The notes under the pieces were generated by a model that made no database searches, was not told the DNA's origin, and was given only the letters and a program-made list of their open reading frames with translations. DNA of 64,000 nt from Rhizobium sp. BK316 (GTDB lineage: Bacteria > Pseudomonadota > Alphaproteobacteria > Rhizobiales > Rhizobiaceae), in the NCBI RefSeq assembly GCF_014193695.1, contig NZ_JACHZR010000001.1, positions 1,773,309-1,837,308 of the forward strand. The letters run 5' to 3'. Shown piece after piece: positions 35,408 through 44,680 of the stretch. Position 1 is the stretch's first letter. Each line of letters opens with the position of its first letter. The translations under genes and the position numbers were made by a program.

Positions 35408-36520
35408 GTGCCGATGATCGTTTGCACGCGTTGCATCATGGACACGACCGACCCCGACATCAAGTTTGACGCTGATGGGGTCTGCAACCATTGCTATCGG
35501 TATGACACCGTTTCCAAGACCCGCCTCGTCGCAGCGGAGGAACGCGAAAGCCGGTTGAATGCCTTGGTGAGCGAGATCAAGCAGGCCGGTGCCGGCAGGG
35601 ACTACGATTGCGTCATTGGTGTGAGCGGCGGCGTCGATAGCACCTATGTCGCCTGGCTCGTGAAGGGCCTTGGATTGCGTCCGTTGGCCGTTCACCTCGA
35701 CAACGGCTGGAATTCCGAGCTTGCTGTCGCCAATATCGAAAAGACCCTGAAAACCCTGAATATCGATCTGCACACACACGTGCTCAACTGGGACGATTTT
35801 AAGGATCTACAGCTGTCCTTTCTCAAAGCCTCAACGCCTGACGGAGAGGTGCCGACCGACCACGCGATATTTGCGCTCCTTTACAGATTTGCCGCGAAAT
35901 ATGGGTTGCGCCACGTTATTACTGGCACGAATGTAATCTCAGAGGCGATTCTTCCCGAGAAATGGGGCTACGGCTACTTTGATTGGCGCTATGTTAAGAG
36001 CGTCCACCGCAAGTTTGGTAGTGCGAAACTCAAAAACTATCCTCACTTCTCGCTGTTGGATTTATTTTACTACGTTTTCTTAAGAAAAATACGGATGGTT
36101 TCCGTCCTGAATTTCGTTGAATACGACAAAAAGAAGGCGATGAGAGTTTTGGGGGATGATCTTGGTTGGGTGTATTATGGTGGAAAACACTATGAATCCA
36201 TATATACACGCTTCTACCAAGCGTATATTCTCCCGCGGAAATTCAATATTGATAAGCGGAAGGCTCATTACTCGAATTTAATACTGTCTGGACAAATGAC
36301 TCGCGACGAAGCCATCGAGGCGATGCTGCAGCCCGTCTACCCGGCACACATGCTGGAAGAAGATCGGGAGTACACGATCAAAAAGCTCGGCATGGCGGAG
36401 GAGAGCTTTGAGGCGATGATGCAGGCTCCGTGCAAGACGTTTGAAGATTATCCGAACAGTCACGGCTTCTTCGAGTTTGCCAAGAAGGTGGTGAACGCGA
36501 CGCGTCAATATATCGGCTGA
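35408..36520 (+). CDS. N-acetyl sugar amidotransferase, WbpG-like (cassette 2)
   Basis: A 370-residue enzyme that converts an N-acetyl to an acetamidino group. It has two zinc-type Cys pairs (CTRC at 6-9, CNHC at 26-29) and the PP-loop SGGVDS near residue 75. In Pseudomonas O5 the equivalent WbpG/HisH/HisF set makes the acetamidino form of a diacetamido-uronic acid. Here the WbpB/D/E-like genes upstream would make that kind of substrate. The start may be GTG 35408 or ATG 35414; an AGGAG at 35399-35403 fits either. The region around 36.0-36.3 kb is unusually AT-rich. Confidence 0.87.
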   Translation: MPMIVCTRCIMDTTDPDIKFDADGVCNHCYRYDTVSKTRLVAAEERESRLNALVSEIKQAGAGRDYDCVIGVSGGVDSTYVAWLVKGLGLRPLAVHLDNGWNSELAVANIEKTLKTLNIDLHTHVLNWDDFKDLQLSFLKASTPDGEVPTDHAIFALLYRFAAKYGLRHVITGTNVISEAILPEKWGYGYFDWRYVKSVHRKFGSAKLKNYPHFSLLDLFYYVFLRKIRMVSVLNFVEYDKKKAMRVLGDDLGWVYYGGKHYESIYTRFYQAYILPRKFNIDKRKAHYSNLILSGQMTRDEAIEAMLQPVYPAHMLEEDREYTIKKLGMAEESFEAMMQAPCKTFEDYPNSHGFFEFAKKVVNATRQYIG

Positions 36521-36529
36521 TCCGTTCCG

Positions 36530-38548
36530 ATGCGCTATAGACCCGAAATCGACGGCCTGCGGGCGATATCCGTTGTCGCAGTCGTTATTTTTCATGCAGA
36601 ATTCTTCTGGCGGGGCAAGCAAATTCTCCCGGGAGGATATCTCGGGGTCGACGTATTTTTTGTCATCTCCGGCTATCTGATTACCAGCATTCTTCTCGAT
36701 GAGTTGGCTGGCGGTCGAGTGGATTTCTCGCGTTTTTATATGCGCCGCATTCGACGTATCTTGCCCGCTCTTTACGTCGTTATCGGCATTTCGACACTGG
36801 GTGCTATTTGGCTTCTTCCACCGGATTCGCTGAAGGAGTTTTCGCGAAATGGCTTGGCCGCTCTGTCTTTTGTCGCAAATATATATTTATGGCTGACGCA
36901 GGATTATTTCTCTGAGGCGGCTGGTCTTTCAAGCCTCCTCCATCTCTGGTCGCTTTCTGTCGAGGAGCAGTTCTATGTCGCCTACCCGCTGTTGCTTGGT
37001 CTCATTTATGGATTTAGTCTTGGGAAGCCTGCAAAATATCTGATCTGTCTTAGTGCATTTTTGCTTTTTCTCGCGCTTGGATTTCAACATTCGCAACCTG
37101 CGGATGTGTTTTATCTTGTCCAATTTCGCGCATGGGAGCTGTTAGCCGGCTCTATAGTCGCTGCTGTTCTTCGGCATCGGGCGCCACTCGTTCTAACTGG
37201 GTTGTCGGGGAGCTGGCTTTTTCCGCTGCTTGGAGGCATGGCACTCCTGGCGGCTTTCGTTTTCGGTCAACCATTGGGCCTTACCGGTTACGCCTTTACC
37301 GTGCTTTCAATTTTCGGCGCCTGCAGCATTATAGCTTTCGCAGGGAGCGGCGATTTGATGAGCCGCCTGCTCTCATCCCAGCCTTTCGTTGGCATCGGGC
37401 TCGTTTCCTATTCCCTCTACCTTTGGCATCAGCCGATATTCGCTTTTGCTCGTCATTACGCCATCGGCGAAATTTCGTATTTCCAGCGAGTTCTGTTAAT
37501 CGCGACCGCAGTGGCCATGGCGATTTTGACCTGGTTGCTTGTTGAAAGGCCGTTCAGAAAACCGAGTTCGTTCAGCAATATGACTGTGCTGGTGACGTGC
37601 GCCGCGACCACTGTGGTCCTTGCGATCGTCTTGTCGGTAAATCTGATCACCGACGGGTTGCCACAACGCTACACAGCAGATCAGCAAGAAATGATTTCAG
37701 TGTCAGCTGAACGCGGGACATTGAGCCTCAAGGGGCAAGACTGCAAATCGGCATCGATTGAAAAGGCTTGCATGATTGGCTTACGGAGCGTTCCTCCTAC
37801 GTGGGCGGTGCTCGGTGACAGTCATGCCGAGACCCTTTCGGACGCATTGTCGCGGCTTTTTGAAACGCTTGGTGTGTCCGCCGAAATGCTCACCTATCCT
37901 GGCTGCCCGTATGTATTGGGCGTCGATCCTGTCTATACGCCGGAGCACTGTGCGAATTTTGCAAGCGCCGTTTTGAATAAGCTAAGGCACGACCGCATCA
38001 CCACCGTCGTGATAAACGATCGGATCAACGCCTATATGGAAGGGACTCGGTTTGACAACCGTGAGGGTGGCGTAGAACCGGGTCAGCCGATCCCGGTGGA
38101 GGTAAAGGGGGTAACGCCAGCAAACGAACTCGACCGTATCTTTGGAGTCCAAGGCGCGCTTTCGAGCACGATACAGACCTTGCTCGATAATGGACTGACC
38201 GTGATCTACATCGCGCCAGTACCGGAGGTCGGCTGGAACGTGCCCCATACAGTACTCAAACTGACAGCGACAGGAGCATTGCCGCTTACCACGGCGCGGC
38301 AAGCCTATCTTGATCGCACTCGAAGAGTGTACGACGTTCTGCAGAGTTTTGACGGCCGCTCGAACTTTCTCGCAGTCTATCCGGACGATGTTTTCTGTAG
38401 CAAGGAAAGCGGGCGCTGCATCACCCATACCGCCAACCGATTGCTGTACACGGACACGGACCATCTTAGCCGGGAGGGCGCTACCATGCTCGTTGATTAT
38501 ATGACAGAGCAGCTACGGAAGTCTCGCATGATTCCAGCGGAGCGATAG
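36530..38548 (+). CDS. O-acetyltransferase: acyltransferase 3 plus SGNH domain (OafA-like)
   Basis: A 672-residue inner-membrane protein. The N-terminal 350 residues form the acyltransferase 3 domain (YRPEIDGLRAISV, VIFHAEFFW with the key His, FFVISGYLI, RRIRRILPA, HLWSLSVEEQFY). A periplasmic SGNH domain follows, with GDSHAE near residue 430 and a TDTDHLS block near 640 providing Asp and His. Such fusions O-acetylate O-antigen or capsule sugars at the periplasmic face. It starts nine bases after the amidotransferase and belongs to the same transcript. Confidence 0.9.
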   Translation: MRYRPEIDGLRAISVVAVVIFHAEFFWRGKQILPGGYLGVDVFFVISGYLITSILLDELAGGRVDFSRFYMRRIRRILPALYVVIGISTLGAIWLLPPDSLKEFSRNGLAALSFVANIYLWLTQDYFSEAAGLSSLLHLWSLSVEEQFYVAYPLLLGLIYGFSLGKPAKYLICLSAFLLFLALGFQHSQPADVFYLVQFRAWELLAGSIVAAVLRHRAPLVLTGLSGSWLFPLLGGMALLAAFVFGQPLGLTGYAFTVLSIFGACSIIAFAGSGDLMSRLLSSQPFVGIGLVSYSLYLWHQPIFAFARHYAIGEISYFQRVLLIATAVAMAILTWLLVERPFRKPSSFSNMTVLVTCAATTVVLAIVLSVNLITDGLPQRYTADQQEMISVSAERGTLSLKGQDCKSASIEKACMIGLRSVPPTWAVLGDSHAETLSDALSRLFETLGVSAEMLTYPGCPYVLGVDPVYTPEHCANFASAVLNKLRHDRITTVVINDRINAYMEGTRFDNREGGVEPGQPIPVEVKGVTPANELDRIFGVQGALSSTIQTLLDNGLTVIYIAPVPEVGWNVPHTVLKLTATGALPLTTARQAYLDRTRRVYDVLQSFDGRSNFLAVYPDDVFCSKESGRCITHTANRLLYTDTDHLSREGATMLVDYMTEQLRKSRMIPAER

Positions 38549-38558
38549 GACGGCAGAC

Positions 38559-39767
38559 GTGAAAGTCCTCTTCATACATATGATCGGCACCTTCGGCGGT
38601 GCCTCACGCAGCCTCACGGAGGCTGTTCGGGCATTTCCGTCGACTGTCGAGCCGCACTTCGTCACCCCCCGTGGCACCGTCATGCCGTTTTTCAGCAAGC
38701 TGGGAAAGGTTATCGCTGTCCGTGGTTTGAGCCAGTTCGACAATACCCAGTATGGCTATTATCGGGGCGCGCGATGGATTGTCCTCTTGAGAGAAATTCT
38801 CAACATTCCCGCAACCATCGCGGCAATCAGGAACGCTCATCGCCAATGGCCTGACATCGATCTGATCCACATCAACGAGTTTACCGGCATTTTCCCGATG
38901 TGGATTGCAAAACGACTCTATCAGGTACCAGTCGTGGTCCACGTCCGTTCTGTAGCACGTAGCGATGATCGTTCCTGGCGCACCAGGTGGGTGAATTCGT
39001 TTTTGCGGCGAAACGCCAGTGCTATCATTGCAATTGACGAAACGGTTCGTCAAAGCCTGCCCGCAGACTTGGACGTGGAGGTTATTCACAACGCCTTCAC
39101 GCCGAAGCCAGTTGCTGATCCCGATCCCGCCTTTCGAGCTGCTATAGCCAAAACGCGATCGGGCTCGCTGAAAGTTGGCTTTGTTGGCAACCTTTTGAAG
39201 GTGAAGGGTATCCTCGATTTGGTCGAGGCGGCGCGGATCATCAGAGATAGCGGCATTGACGTCGAATACGTCGTTATCGGCGATGACGCTCGTTCCTCAA
39301 AAACGCTGCGTGCAAGGATCCTTAGCGTTCTTGGAATCAACCAAAATATCCGGGCAGAAGTGGAGCAGCGGCTGCATAGCTACGATTTGGCCAAGGACTT
39401 TCATCTGGTTGGGTTCATGTCGGATATCGCTCAAGCCTATCGGTCCATTGATGTGTTGTGTTTTCCATCGCACTACAACGCTCCGGGTCGTCCGGTATTT
39501 GAGGCAGCATTCTCCGCCATTCCGAGCATTGTTGCCGTGACGAATCCGACCAAGGACACTCTGGTCGACGGGAAAACGGGATTGGCTGTTCCGCCACATG
39601 ATCCCAAGAGGCTTGCGGCTGCGATTTCCACTCTCGCGAATGATCGTGACCGGTCGAGAAAAATGGGTTTGGCGGCCTTTGAACTCGCGAAGAGTAATTT
39701 CAGCGTGGATCAAAACGCTTTGAAGCTATATGCGGTATTCCGTCGATGCCTAGGATTGTCTGAATAG
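38559..39767 (+). CDS. GT4-family glycosyltransferase
   Basis: A 402-residue GT-B enzyme that adds one sugar of the repeat unit at the cytoplasmic face. The N-terminal domain has the acceptor loop GTFGGASRSL, and the donor domain has VGFVGNLLKVKGILDLV and CFPSHYNAPGRPVFEAAFSAIPSI, with the E-x7-E-like donor site of the GT4 family. GTG at 38559 is the start, ten bases after the O-acetyltransferase. The donor and linkage cannot be predicted. Confidence 0.88.
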   Translation: MKVLFIHMIGTFGGASRSLTEAVRAFPSTVEPHFVTPRGTVMPFFSKLGKVIAVRGLSQFDNTQYGYYRGARWIVLLREILNIPATIAAIRNAHRQWPDIDLIHINEFTGIFPMWIAKRLYQVPVVVHVRSVARSDDRSWRTRWVNSFLRRNASAIIAIDETVRQSLPADLDVEVIHNAFTPKPVADPDPAFRAAIAKTRSGSLKVGFVGNLLKVKGILDLVEAARIIRDSGIDVEYVVIGDDARSSKTLRARILSVLGINQNIRAEVEQRLHSYDLAKDFHLVGFMSDIAQAYRSIDVLCFPSHYNAPGRPVFEAAFSAIPSIVAVTNPTKDTLVDGKTGLAVPPHDPKRLAAAISTLANDRDRSRKMGLAAFELAKSNFSVDQNALKLYAVFRRCLGLSE

Positions 39768-39780
39768 AGAAGTGGAAGAG

Positions 39781-40812
39781 ATGTTTACAGACGCTTGTCT
39801 CCTGATCACCGGTGGCACTGGTTCGTTCGGCCATGCTGTGATGCGCCGTTTCCTGGACAGCGAAATACGTGAGATCCGCATATTCAGCCGTGATGAGAAG
39901 AAGCAGGATGACGTTCGCAAGGCGTTCAATAATGACAAGCTTAAGTTCTACATCGGCGATGTGCGAGATTATTCAAGTGTTCTGAACGCTACGCGCGGCG
40001 TCGATTATATCTTTCACGCAGCAGCGCTGAAGCAGGTCCCGTCATGTGAGTTTCATCCGCTTGAAGCGGTCAAGACGAACGTGCTCGGCACCGAAAATGT
40101 CCTGGAGGCTGCTATCACCAACGGCGTCAAGCGTGTTGTCTGCCTAAGCACGGATAAGGCGGTCTATCCGATTAACGCCATGGGAATTTCCAAGGCGTTG
40201 ATGGAAAAGGTCATGGTTGCCAAGTCGAGAAATCTCAACAACGGCACCGTCATCTGCGGCACTCGTTATGGCAATGTCATGGCTTCCCGCGGATCGGTTA
40301 TTCCGCTTTTTGTCGAGCAGATCTTGGCGGGAAAGCCGCTGACGATCACGAACCCCGCGATGACGCGGTTTATGATGACGCTCGATGATGCCATCGATCT
40401 TGTTCTCTATGCATTCGAGCGTGGCAGCAACGGTGATATCTTCGTCCAGAAAGCGCCGGCAGCCACGATTGGGGTACTTGCGGAAGCTATCAGGGCGATC
40501 ATGAATATGCAGTCCCATCCCGTGCATGTCATGGGAACCCGCCACGGCGAGAAACTCTATGAAACGCTTCTAAGCGCCGAAGAGATGGCCTCGGCGGAGG
40601 ATCTTGGCGATTATTTCCGCGTCGTACCCGACCTTCGGGATCTGAATTACGCGAAATATGTCGAAGAGGGCGAGGCGAAGATTTCCGAAAGCCAGGATTA
40701 CAATTCACACACGACGACACGGTTGGATGTCGACGGCATGATCAAGCTGTTGCATAAGCTCAGCTTCGTCGAACAGATGCGGGCAGGCAAACCGGTAAGG
40801 TTTGATGTATGA
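39781..40812 (+). CDS. fnlA: UDP-GlcNAc 4,6-dehydratase/5-epimerase, FnlA/WbjB/CapE-like
   Basis: A 343-residue extended short-chain dehydrogenase, the first enzyme of UDP-N-acetyl-L-fucosamine synthesis. It has the Rossmann motif ITGGTGSFGHA near residue 9, LSTDKAVYPINAMGISK with Met in place of the usual Tyr (a hallmark of CapE/WbjB) and a conserved MGTRHGEKLYE. The ATG at 39781 has GGAAGAG just upstream; a GTG at 39772 would add three residues. It is coupled to the next two pathway genes. Confidence 0.92.
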   Translation: MFTDACLLITGGTGSFGHAVMRRFLDSEIREIRIFSRDEKKQDDVRKAFNNDKLKFYIGDVRDYSSVLNATRGVDYIFHAAALKQVPSCEFHPLEAVKTNVLGTENVLEAAITNGVKRVVCLSTDKAVYPINAMGISKALMEKVMVAKSRNLNNGTVICGTRYGNVMASRGSVIPLFVEQILAGKPLTITNPAMTRFMMTLDDAIDLVLYAFERGSNGDIFVQKAPAATIGVLAEAIRAIMNMQSHPVHVMGTRHGEKLYETLLSAEEMASAEDLGDYFRVVPDLRDLNYAKYVEEGEAKISESQDYNSHTTTRLDVDGMIKLLHKLSFVEQMRAGKPVRFDV

Positions 40813-41918
40813 GTGCGACAGTTACCATCACCGGTGCAAACGGCTTTATCGGCGCAAATCTGGCTGTGCGGCTTCGAGAACTGGGTTTCGGCGTCAGAGA
40901 GCTCGCCCGAGATTTTGATGTTGCAAAAATGGCAAGCGTACTCGATGGGACCTCTATGGTTTTTCACTGCGCCGGGGTCAACCGGCCGGTAGATGATACT
41001 GAATTCGAGAGCGGCAATGTCGGTCTGACGGAACGTCTGTGCCAAGCGCTCGAGTCCCTCGAAACCGCAATTCCGATCATCTACACCTCATCGATCCAGG
41101 CCATGAGGGACAACCCTTACGGACGCAGCAAACACGACGCAGAAGAGGTCATTCGTGCTTATGCCAGCAGATCGGGTGGGAGATACGCCATCTATCGTCT
41201 GCCGAACGTCTTTGGCAAATGGAGCCGGCCTGCCTACAATTCTGTAGTGGCGACATTCTGTCACAATATTATTAATGGCGAGCCGATTGCGATCCACGAT
41301 CCTGAAGCAGTGATCCATCTAGTCTACATCGATGATTTGGTTGCAGACTTCATCGATCGCTTGGAGAACGGTCTGCCTACAAGCGGATACGCGACTGTTG
41401 AGCCAGTGTATTCGACAACCGTTGGGAAACTGGCAGAACAGTTGGAGGCGTTCAAGGCCAGTCGAGAGACACTGACTCCCGGCGGGGTCGGCAACGGGCT
41501 GCAGCGAGCTCTTTATGCCACGTTCCTTTCATTCATGAAGCCCGAGCATTTCGCATACGATCTCGTCACTCACCGCGATCCGCGGGGCGAGTTTGCAGAA
41601 ATGCTTCGGACGGAAAATGCCGGCCAGTTTTCATTCTTTACGGCCCATCCTGGCGTGACCCGCGGCGGACACTACCATCATACAAAGAATGAGAAGTTTC
41701 TTGTTGTCCAAGGCAAGGCGCAGTTTCGGTTCCGCCACGTCTTGAGCAATGAGACGGCGGAGCTTTTCACTGACGGCAGCACTCCTCGTATTGTCGAGAC
41801 TGTCCCAGGCTGGGTACACGACATTACCAATGTCGGCAGAGACACAATGATCGTCCTATTATGGGCGAACGAAACCTTCGATCCGCAAAAGCCAGATACA
41901 ATCGTCAAGCAGGTCTGA
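40809..41918 (+). CDS. fnlB: UDP-sugar 3-epimerase/4-reductase, FnlB/WbjC/CapF-like
   Basis: A 369-residue bifunctional enzyme, the same length as CapF. The N-terminal reductase domain begins ITGANGFIGANL and has a short-chain dehydrogenase active site (NPYGRSKHDAEE). The C-terminal 110 residues are the metal-binding cupin of CapF (GVTRGGHYHHTKNEKFLV), which catalyses C3 epimerisation before the 4-keto reduction. The ATGA overlap with fnlA shows coupling. Confidence 0.93.
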   Translation: MSATVTITGANGFIGANLAVRLRELGFGVRELARDFDVAKMASVLDGTSMVFHCAGVNRPVDDTEFESGNVGLTERLCQALESLETAIPIIYTSSIQAMRDNPYGRSKHDAEEVIRAYASRSGGRYAIYRLPNVFGKWSRPAYNSVVATFCHNIINGEPIAIHDPEAVIHLVYIDDLVADFIDRLENGLPTSGYATVEPVYSTTVGKLAEQLEAFKASRETLTPGGVGNGLQRALYATFLSFMKPEHFAYDLVTHRDPRGEFAEMLRTENAGQFSFFTAHPGVTRGGHYHHTKNEKFLVVQGKAQFRFRHVLSNETAELFTDGSTPRIVETVPGWVHDITNVGRDTMIVLLWANETFDPQKPDTIVKQV

Positions 41919-41919
41919 A

Positions 41920-43059
41920 ATGCCAGAGAAGAAATTGAGAGTTCTGACGGTTGTAGGGACGAGACCCGAAATTATCCGGTTGTCGCGCGTCATCGCCAAA
42001 TTGGACGAGCACTGTGATCATATACTCGTCCATACTGGGCAAAACTACGACTACGAATTGAACGAGATATTCTTCAACGATCTCGGTGTTCGCAAACCAG
42101 ACCATTTCTTGAACGCTGCAGGAAAGAACGCGGCCGAGGCCATTGGAAAGATTATCGCTACCTGCGATGACGTCCTGGAGACCGTCCGGCCCGAAGCCCT
42201 GTTGGTTTTAGGGGATACCAATAGTTGTCTGTCCGTGATTGCTGCAAAAAGGCGAAAGATCCCGATTTTCCACATGGAGGCCGGAAATCGATGCTTCGAT
42301 CAGCGCGTACCCGAGGAGATCAACCGCAAGATTGTTGATCATACCGCCGATATCAATCTGACCTATTCGACCATCGCGCGCGAATACTTGCTGCGCGAAG
42401 GCTTGCCGCCCGACCGTGTGATAAAGACGGGCAGCCCGATGTATGAAGTTCTCAATCATTATATGCCTTCAATTGAAAAGTCTGATGTCTTGAGCCGGTT
42501 TGGATTGGAGCCGCGGGGATATTTTGTGGTGAGCGCTCACAGAGAGGAAAATATTGAGCCCGAAGTCAGTTTTAAAAAACTGGTTGAGGTCTTGAATGCA
42601 GTTGCGGAGCGCTATGCCATACCGTTGATCGTCTCCGCCCATCCACGAACGCGAAAGCGCATCGACGCGGCCGGACTCCCGTTTCACCCTCTGATCAATA
42701 TATCAAAGCCACTCGGCTTTTTTGACTACGTCAACCTTCAGCAGAATGCGCGCGTCGTATTGTCTGATAGCGGCACGATCAGTGAAGAGGCATCAATTCT
42801 CAATTTTCCTGCGTTGAATATTCGCGAGGCGCATGAGCGGCCTGAAGGAATGGAGGAGACCGCCGTAGTTATGACGGGGCTGTCGCAAACTCGAATTCTG
42901 CAGGCGCTCGATGTGGTTGAAGCACAGCACTCGTCCACAAGTCGGGCGTTCAGACTTGTGTCTGACTACAGCATGCCAAATGTCGCCGACAAGGTTGTCA
43001 GGATCATTTATAGCTATACGGATTACGTGAATCGTGTCGTCTGGCGTACGGCTGAGTAG
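41920..43059 (+). CDS. fnlC: UDP-sugar 2-epimerase, FnlC/WbjD/CapG-like
   Basis: A 379-residue WecB-family 2-epimerase that makes UDP-N-acetyl-L-fucosamine in the last pathway step. Typical blocks are VVGTRPEIIRLSRV, HTGQNYDYELNEIFF, LGDTNSCLS, HMEAGNRCFD and SDSGTISEEA. One base separates it from fnlB. WbpI, which acts on the diacetamidouronic acid, belongs to the same family, but linkage to fnlA and fnlB favours the fucosamine role. Confidence 0.9.
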   Translation: MPEKKLRVLTVVGTRPEIIRLSRVIAKLDEHCDHILVHTGQNYDYELNEIFFNDLGVRKPDHFLNAAGKNAAEAIGKIIATCDDVLETVRPEALLVLGDTNSCLSVIAAKRRKIPIFHMEAGNRCFDQRVPEEINRKIVDHTADINLTYSTIAREYLLREGLPPDRVIKTGSPMYEVLNHYMPSIEKSDVLSRFGLEPRGYFVVSAHREENIEPEVSFKKLVEVLNAVAERYAIPLIVSAHPRTRKRIDAAGLPFHPLINISKPLGFFDYVNLQQNARVVLSDSGTISEEASILNFPALNIREAHERPEGMEETAVVMTGLSQTRILQALDVVEAQHSSTSRAFRLVSDYSMPNVADKVVRIIYSYTDYVNRVVWRTAE

Positions 43060-43070
43060 CCCGGACCGCT

Positions 43071-44306
43071 GTGAAGATCCTCGTCGTCACACAGTATTTC
43101 TGGCCGGAAGGGTTTAGGATCAACGATCTTGTGACTGGCCTCGTTGATCGCGGGCATGAGGTCACCGTGCTGACTGGAAAACCCAACTATCCCTCCGGCA
43201 AAATCTTTCCAGAATATCTGCAGGATCCTTCCGCATTCGCCAGCTATAACGGGATTCCGGTTGTCAGGGTGCCTATGTTAGCAAGGGGCGTGCGGGCGAT
43301 CACTTTGTTATTGAATTATGCAAGCTTCGCGCTCTGTGGCTCCTTTTTTGGCGCGTTCAAGCTGCGGGGGAGGAAGTTTGACGCAATATTCGTCTTCGAA
43401 CCGTCGCCTATTTCTGTTGGCTTTCCCGCAATAGTTCTGCGGTGGTTGAAAAAAGCACCAGTTGCTTTTTGGGTATTGGATTTGTGGCCTGAGAGCCTGG
43501 AGGCCACCGGCGTCGTTCGCTCTAAATTCGTTCTGAAGCAAGTCGGGAAGATCGTCAAATTCATCTATGACCGTTGCGATTTGATACTTGCACAATCACG
43601 CAGCTTCATCCCCGAAATTGCTCGCTTCGATCAATTGCCAGACAAAATAACCTATTTTCCAAGCTGGGCCGATAAAGTTGACCGCAATATTGAGGAGGAG
43701 CCAGCTTCCGAAATTCCTGCGGATAGAGAAAAATTCACCATTGTCTTCACTGGGAACATTGGGGAGGCTCAAGATTTCGGCGCCGTTCTCGATGCTGCGG
43801 AATCGTTGAAACATAACAAGGCGGTTCGCTGGATCATTGTCGGTGACGGAAGGATGGCTTCTTGGGTCCGCGAGGAAGTAGAGCGTCGCCAATTACAAGA
43901 TTCCGTTCTGCTTCCGGGCCGTTTTCCGCTTGAGCGGATGCGATCCTTTTACATGCATGCCGATGCATTGCTCGTTTCGTTGAAAGCAGAGCCGATTTTC
44001 GCGATGACTATTCCCGGAAAAATGCAATCGTATCTTGCCGAAGGGCTACCCATCCTTGCCATGCTAAATGGTGAGGGCGCGGATGTCCTAAGCCGCGCCG
44101 GTGCTGGACTCGCTTCTCCCGCGGGCAACGGGGCAGCGTTAGCTGAGTCTGTGCTCAAGATGATGAGCATGAGTAATCACGATCGGTCTCAGATGGGTCG
44201 CAATGGATTTATGCTCAGCGAAAAGGATTTCAACAGGGATAGTCGTATCGACGAGTTGAGCGCTCTCTTGGAGAGTCTACGCTTTGCTCAGCACACCATG
44301 CATTAA
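43071..44306 (+). CDS. GT4-family glycosyltransferase, WbuB/WbjE-like
   Basis: A 411-residue GT-B enzyme with the WbuB-type start VVTQYFWPEGFRINDL and GHEVTVLTGKPNYP, FTGNIGEAQDF in the donor domain and the donor motif region PGKMQSYLAEGLP. WbuB-like transferases commonly sit next to fnlABC and are thought to transfer N-acetyl-L-fucosamine. The GTG at 43071 is 11 bases after fnlC. It is the last plus-strand gene of the locus and converges on a minus-strand pair. Confidence 0.87.
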   Translation: MKILVVTQYFWPEGFRINDLVTGLVDRGHEVTVLTGKPNYPSGKIFPEYLQDPSAFASYNGIPVVRVPMLARGVRAITLLLNYASFALCGSFFGAFKLRGRKFDAIFVFEPSPISVGFPAIVLRWLKKAPVAFWVLDLWPESLEATGVVRSKFVLKQVGKIVKFIYDRCDLILAQSRSFIPEIARFDQLPDKITYFPSWADKVDRNIEEEPASEIPADREKFTIVFTGNIGEAQDFGAVLDAAESLKHNKAVRWIIVGDGRMASWVREEVERRQLQDSVLLPGRFPLERMRSFYMHADALLVSLKAEPIFAMTIPGKMQSYLAEGLPILAMLNGEGADVLSRAGAGLASPAGNGAALAESVLKMMSMSNHDRSQMGRNGFMLSEKDFNRDSRIDELSALLESLRFAQHTMH

Positions 44307-44496
44307 ATAGCTCGTGACGGCCGCCGGCGTCGGCAAAAAAAGCTCGCCGAAGCGGGCTAGTCTCTGGGGGAATTAACAGGGAGTGGATCGCACGCCCCGG
44401 CCGGGGCGAGCAGTATGCGAAATACATTGCTGCGCAATCCTTGCTCTCAACTTCGACAGGCGGGCAAGGTTCCGAGGAGTTCAATGATGTCTCCGT

Positions 44497-44667
44497 TTAA
44501 GGCGATTCAGAAGGTGTATCGAGGGCAGGCACCACGTTAACGAGCCGGCCTGTTTTTGGGGCGTGAATTTCGGGCCACTGAATTGGTTCGCCTATGTCGG
44601 CGGTCAATGCTAACATGAGGCCGACAACGCAGGCACCTACGACAGCGATAGCAGAGATGCGAACCAT
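44497..44667 (-). CDS. Small membrane or exported peptide, unknown function
   Basis: A 56-codon frame with an ATG at 44667 preceded by a good GGAGG six to seven bases away. It starts 13 bases after the stop of the Wzy-like gene on the same strand, so it is probably cotranscribed. Residues 4-23 form a hydrophobic helix (ISAIAVVGACVVGLMLAL), followed by an acidic, Pro-rich tail. It could be a single-pass partner of the polymerase or a short secreted peptide. I recognise no family. Confidence 0.5.
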   Translation of the reverse strand: MVRISAIAVVGACVVGLMLALTADIGEPIQWPEIHAPKTGRLVNVVPALDTPSESP

Positions 44668-44680
44668 AATCGTCCTCCGG

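Noticed and set aside
44320..44350. GC-rich partial inverted repeat next to a run of A, possible terminator
   Set aside because: The stem has a mismatch at its centre and the T-run would precede rather than follow the stem on the relevant strand.
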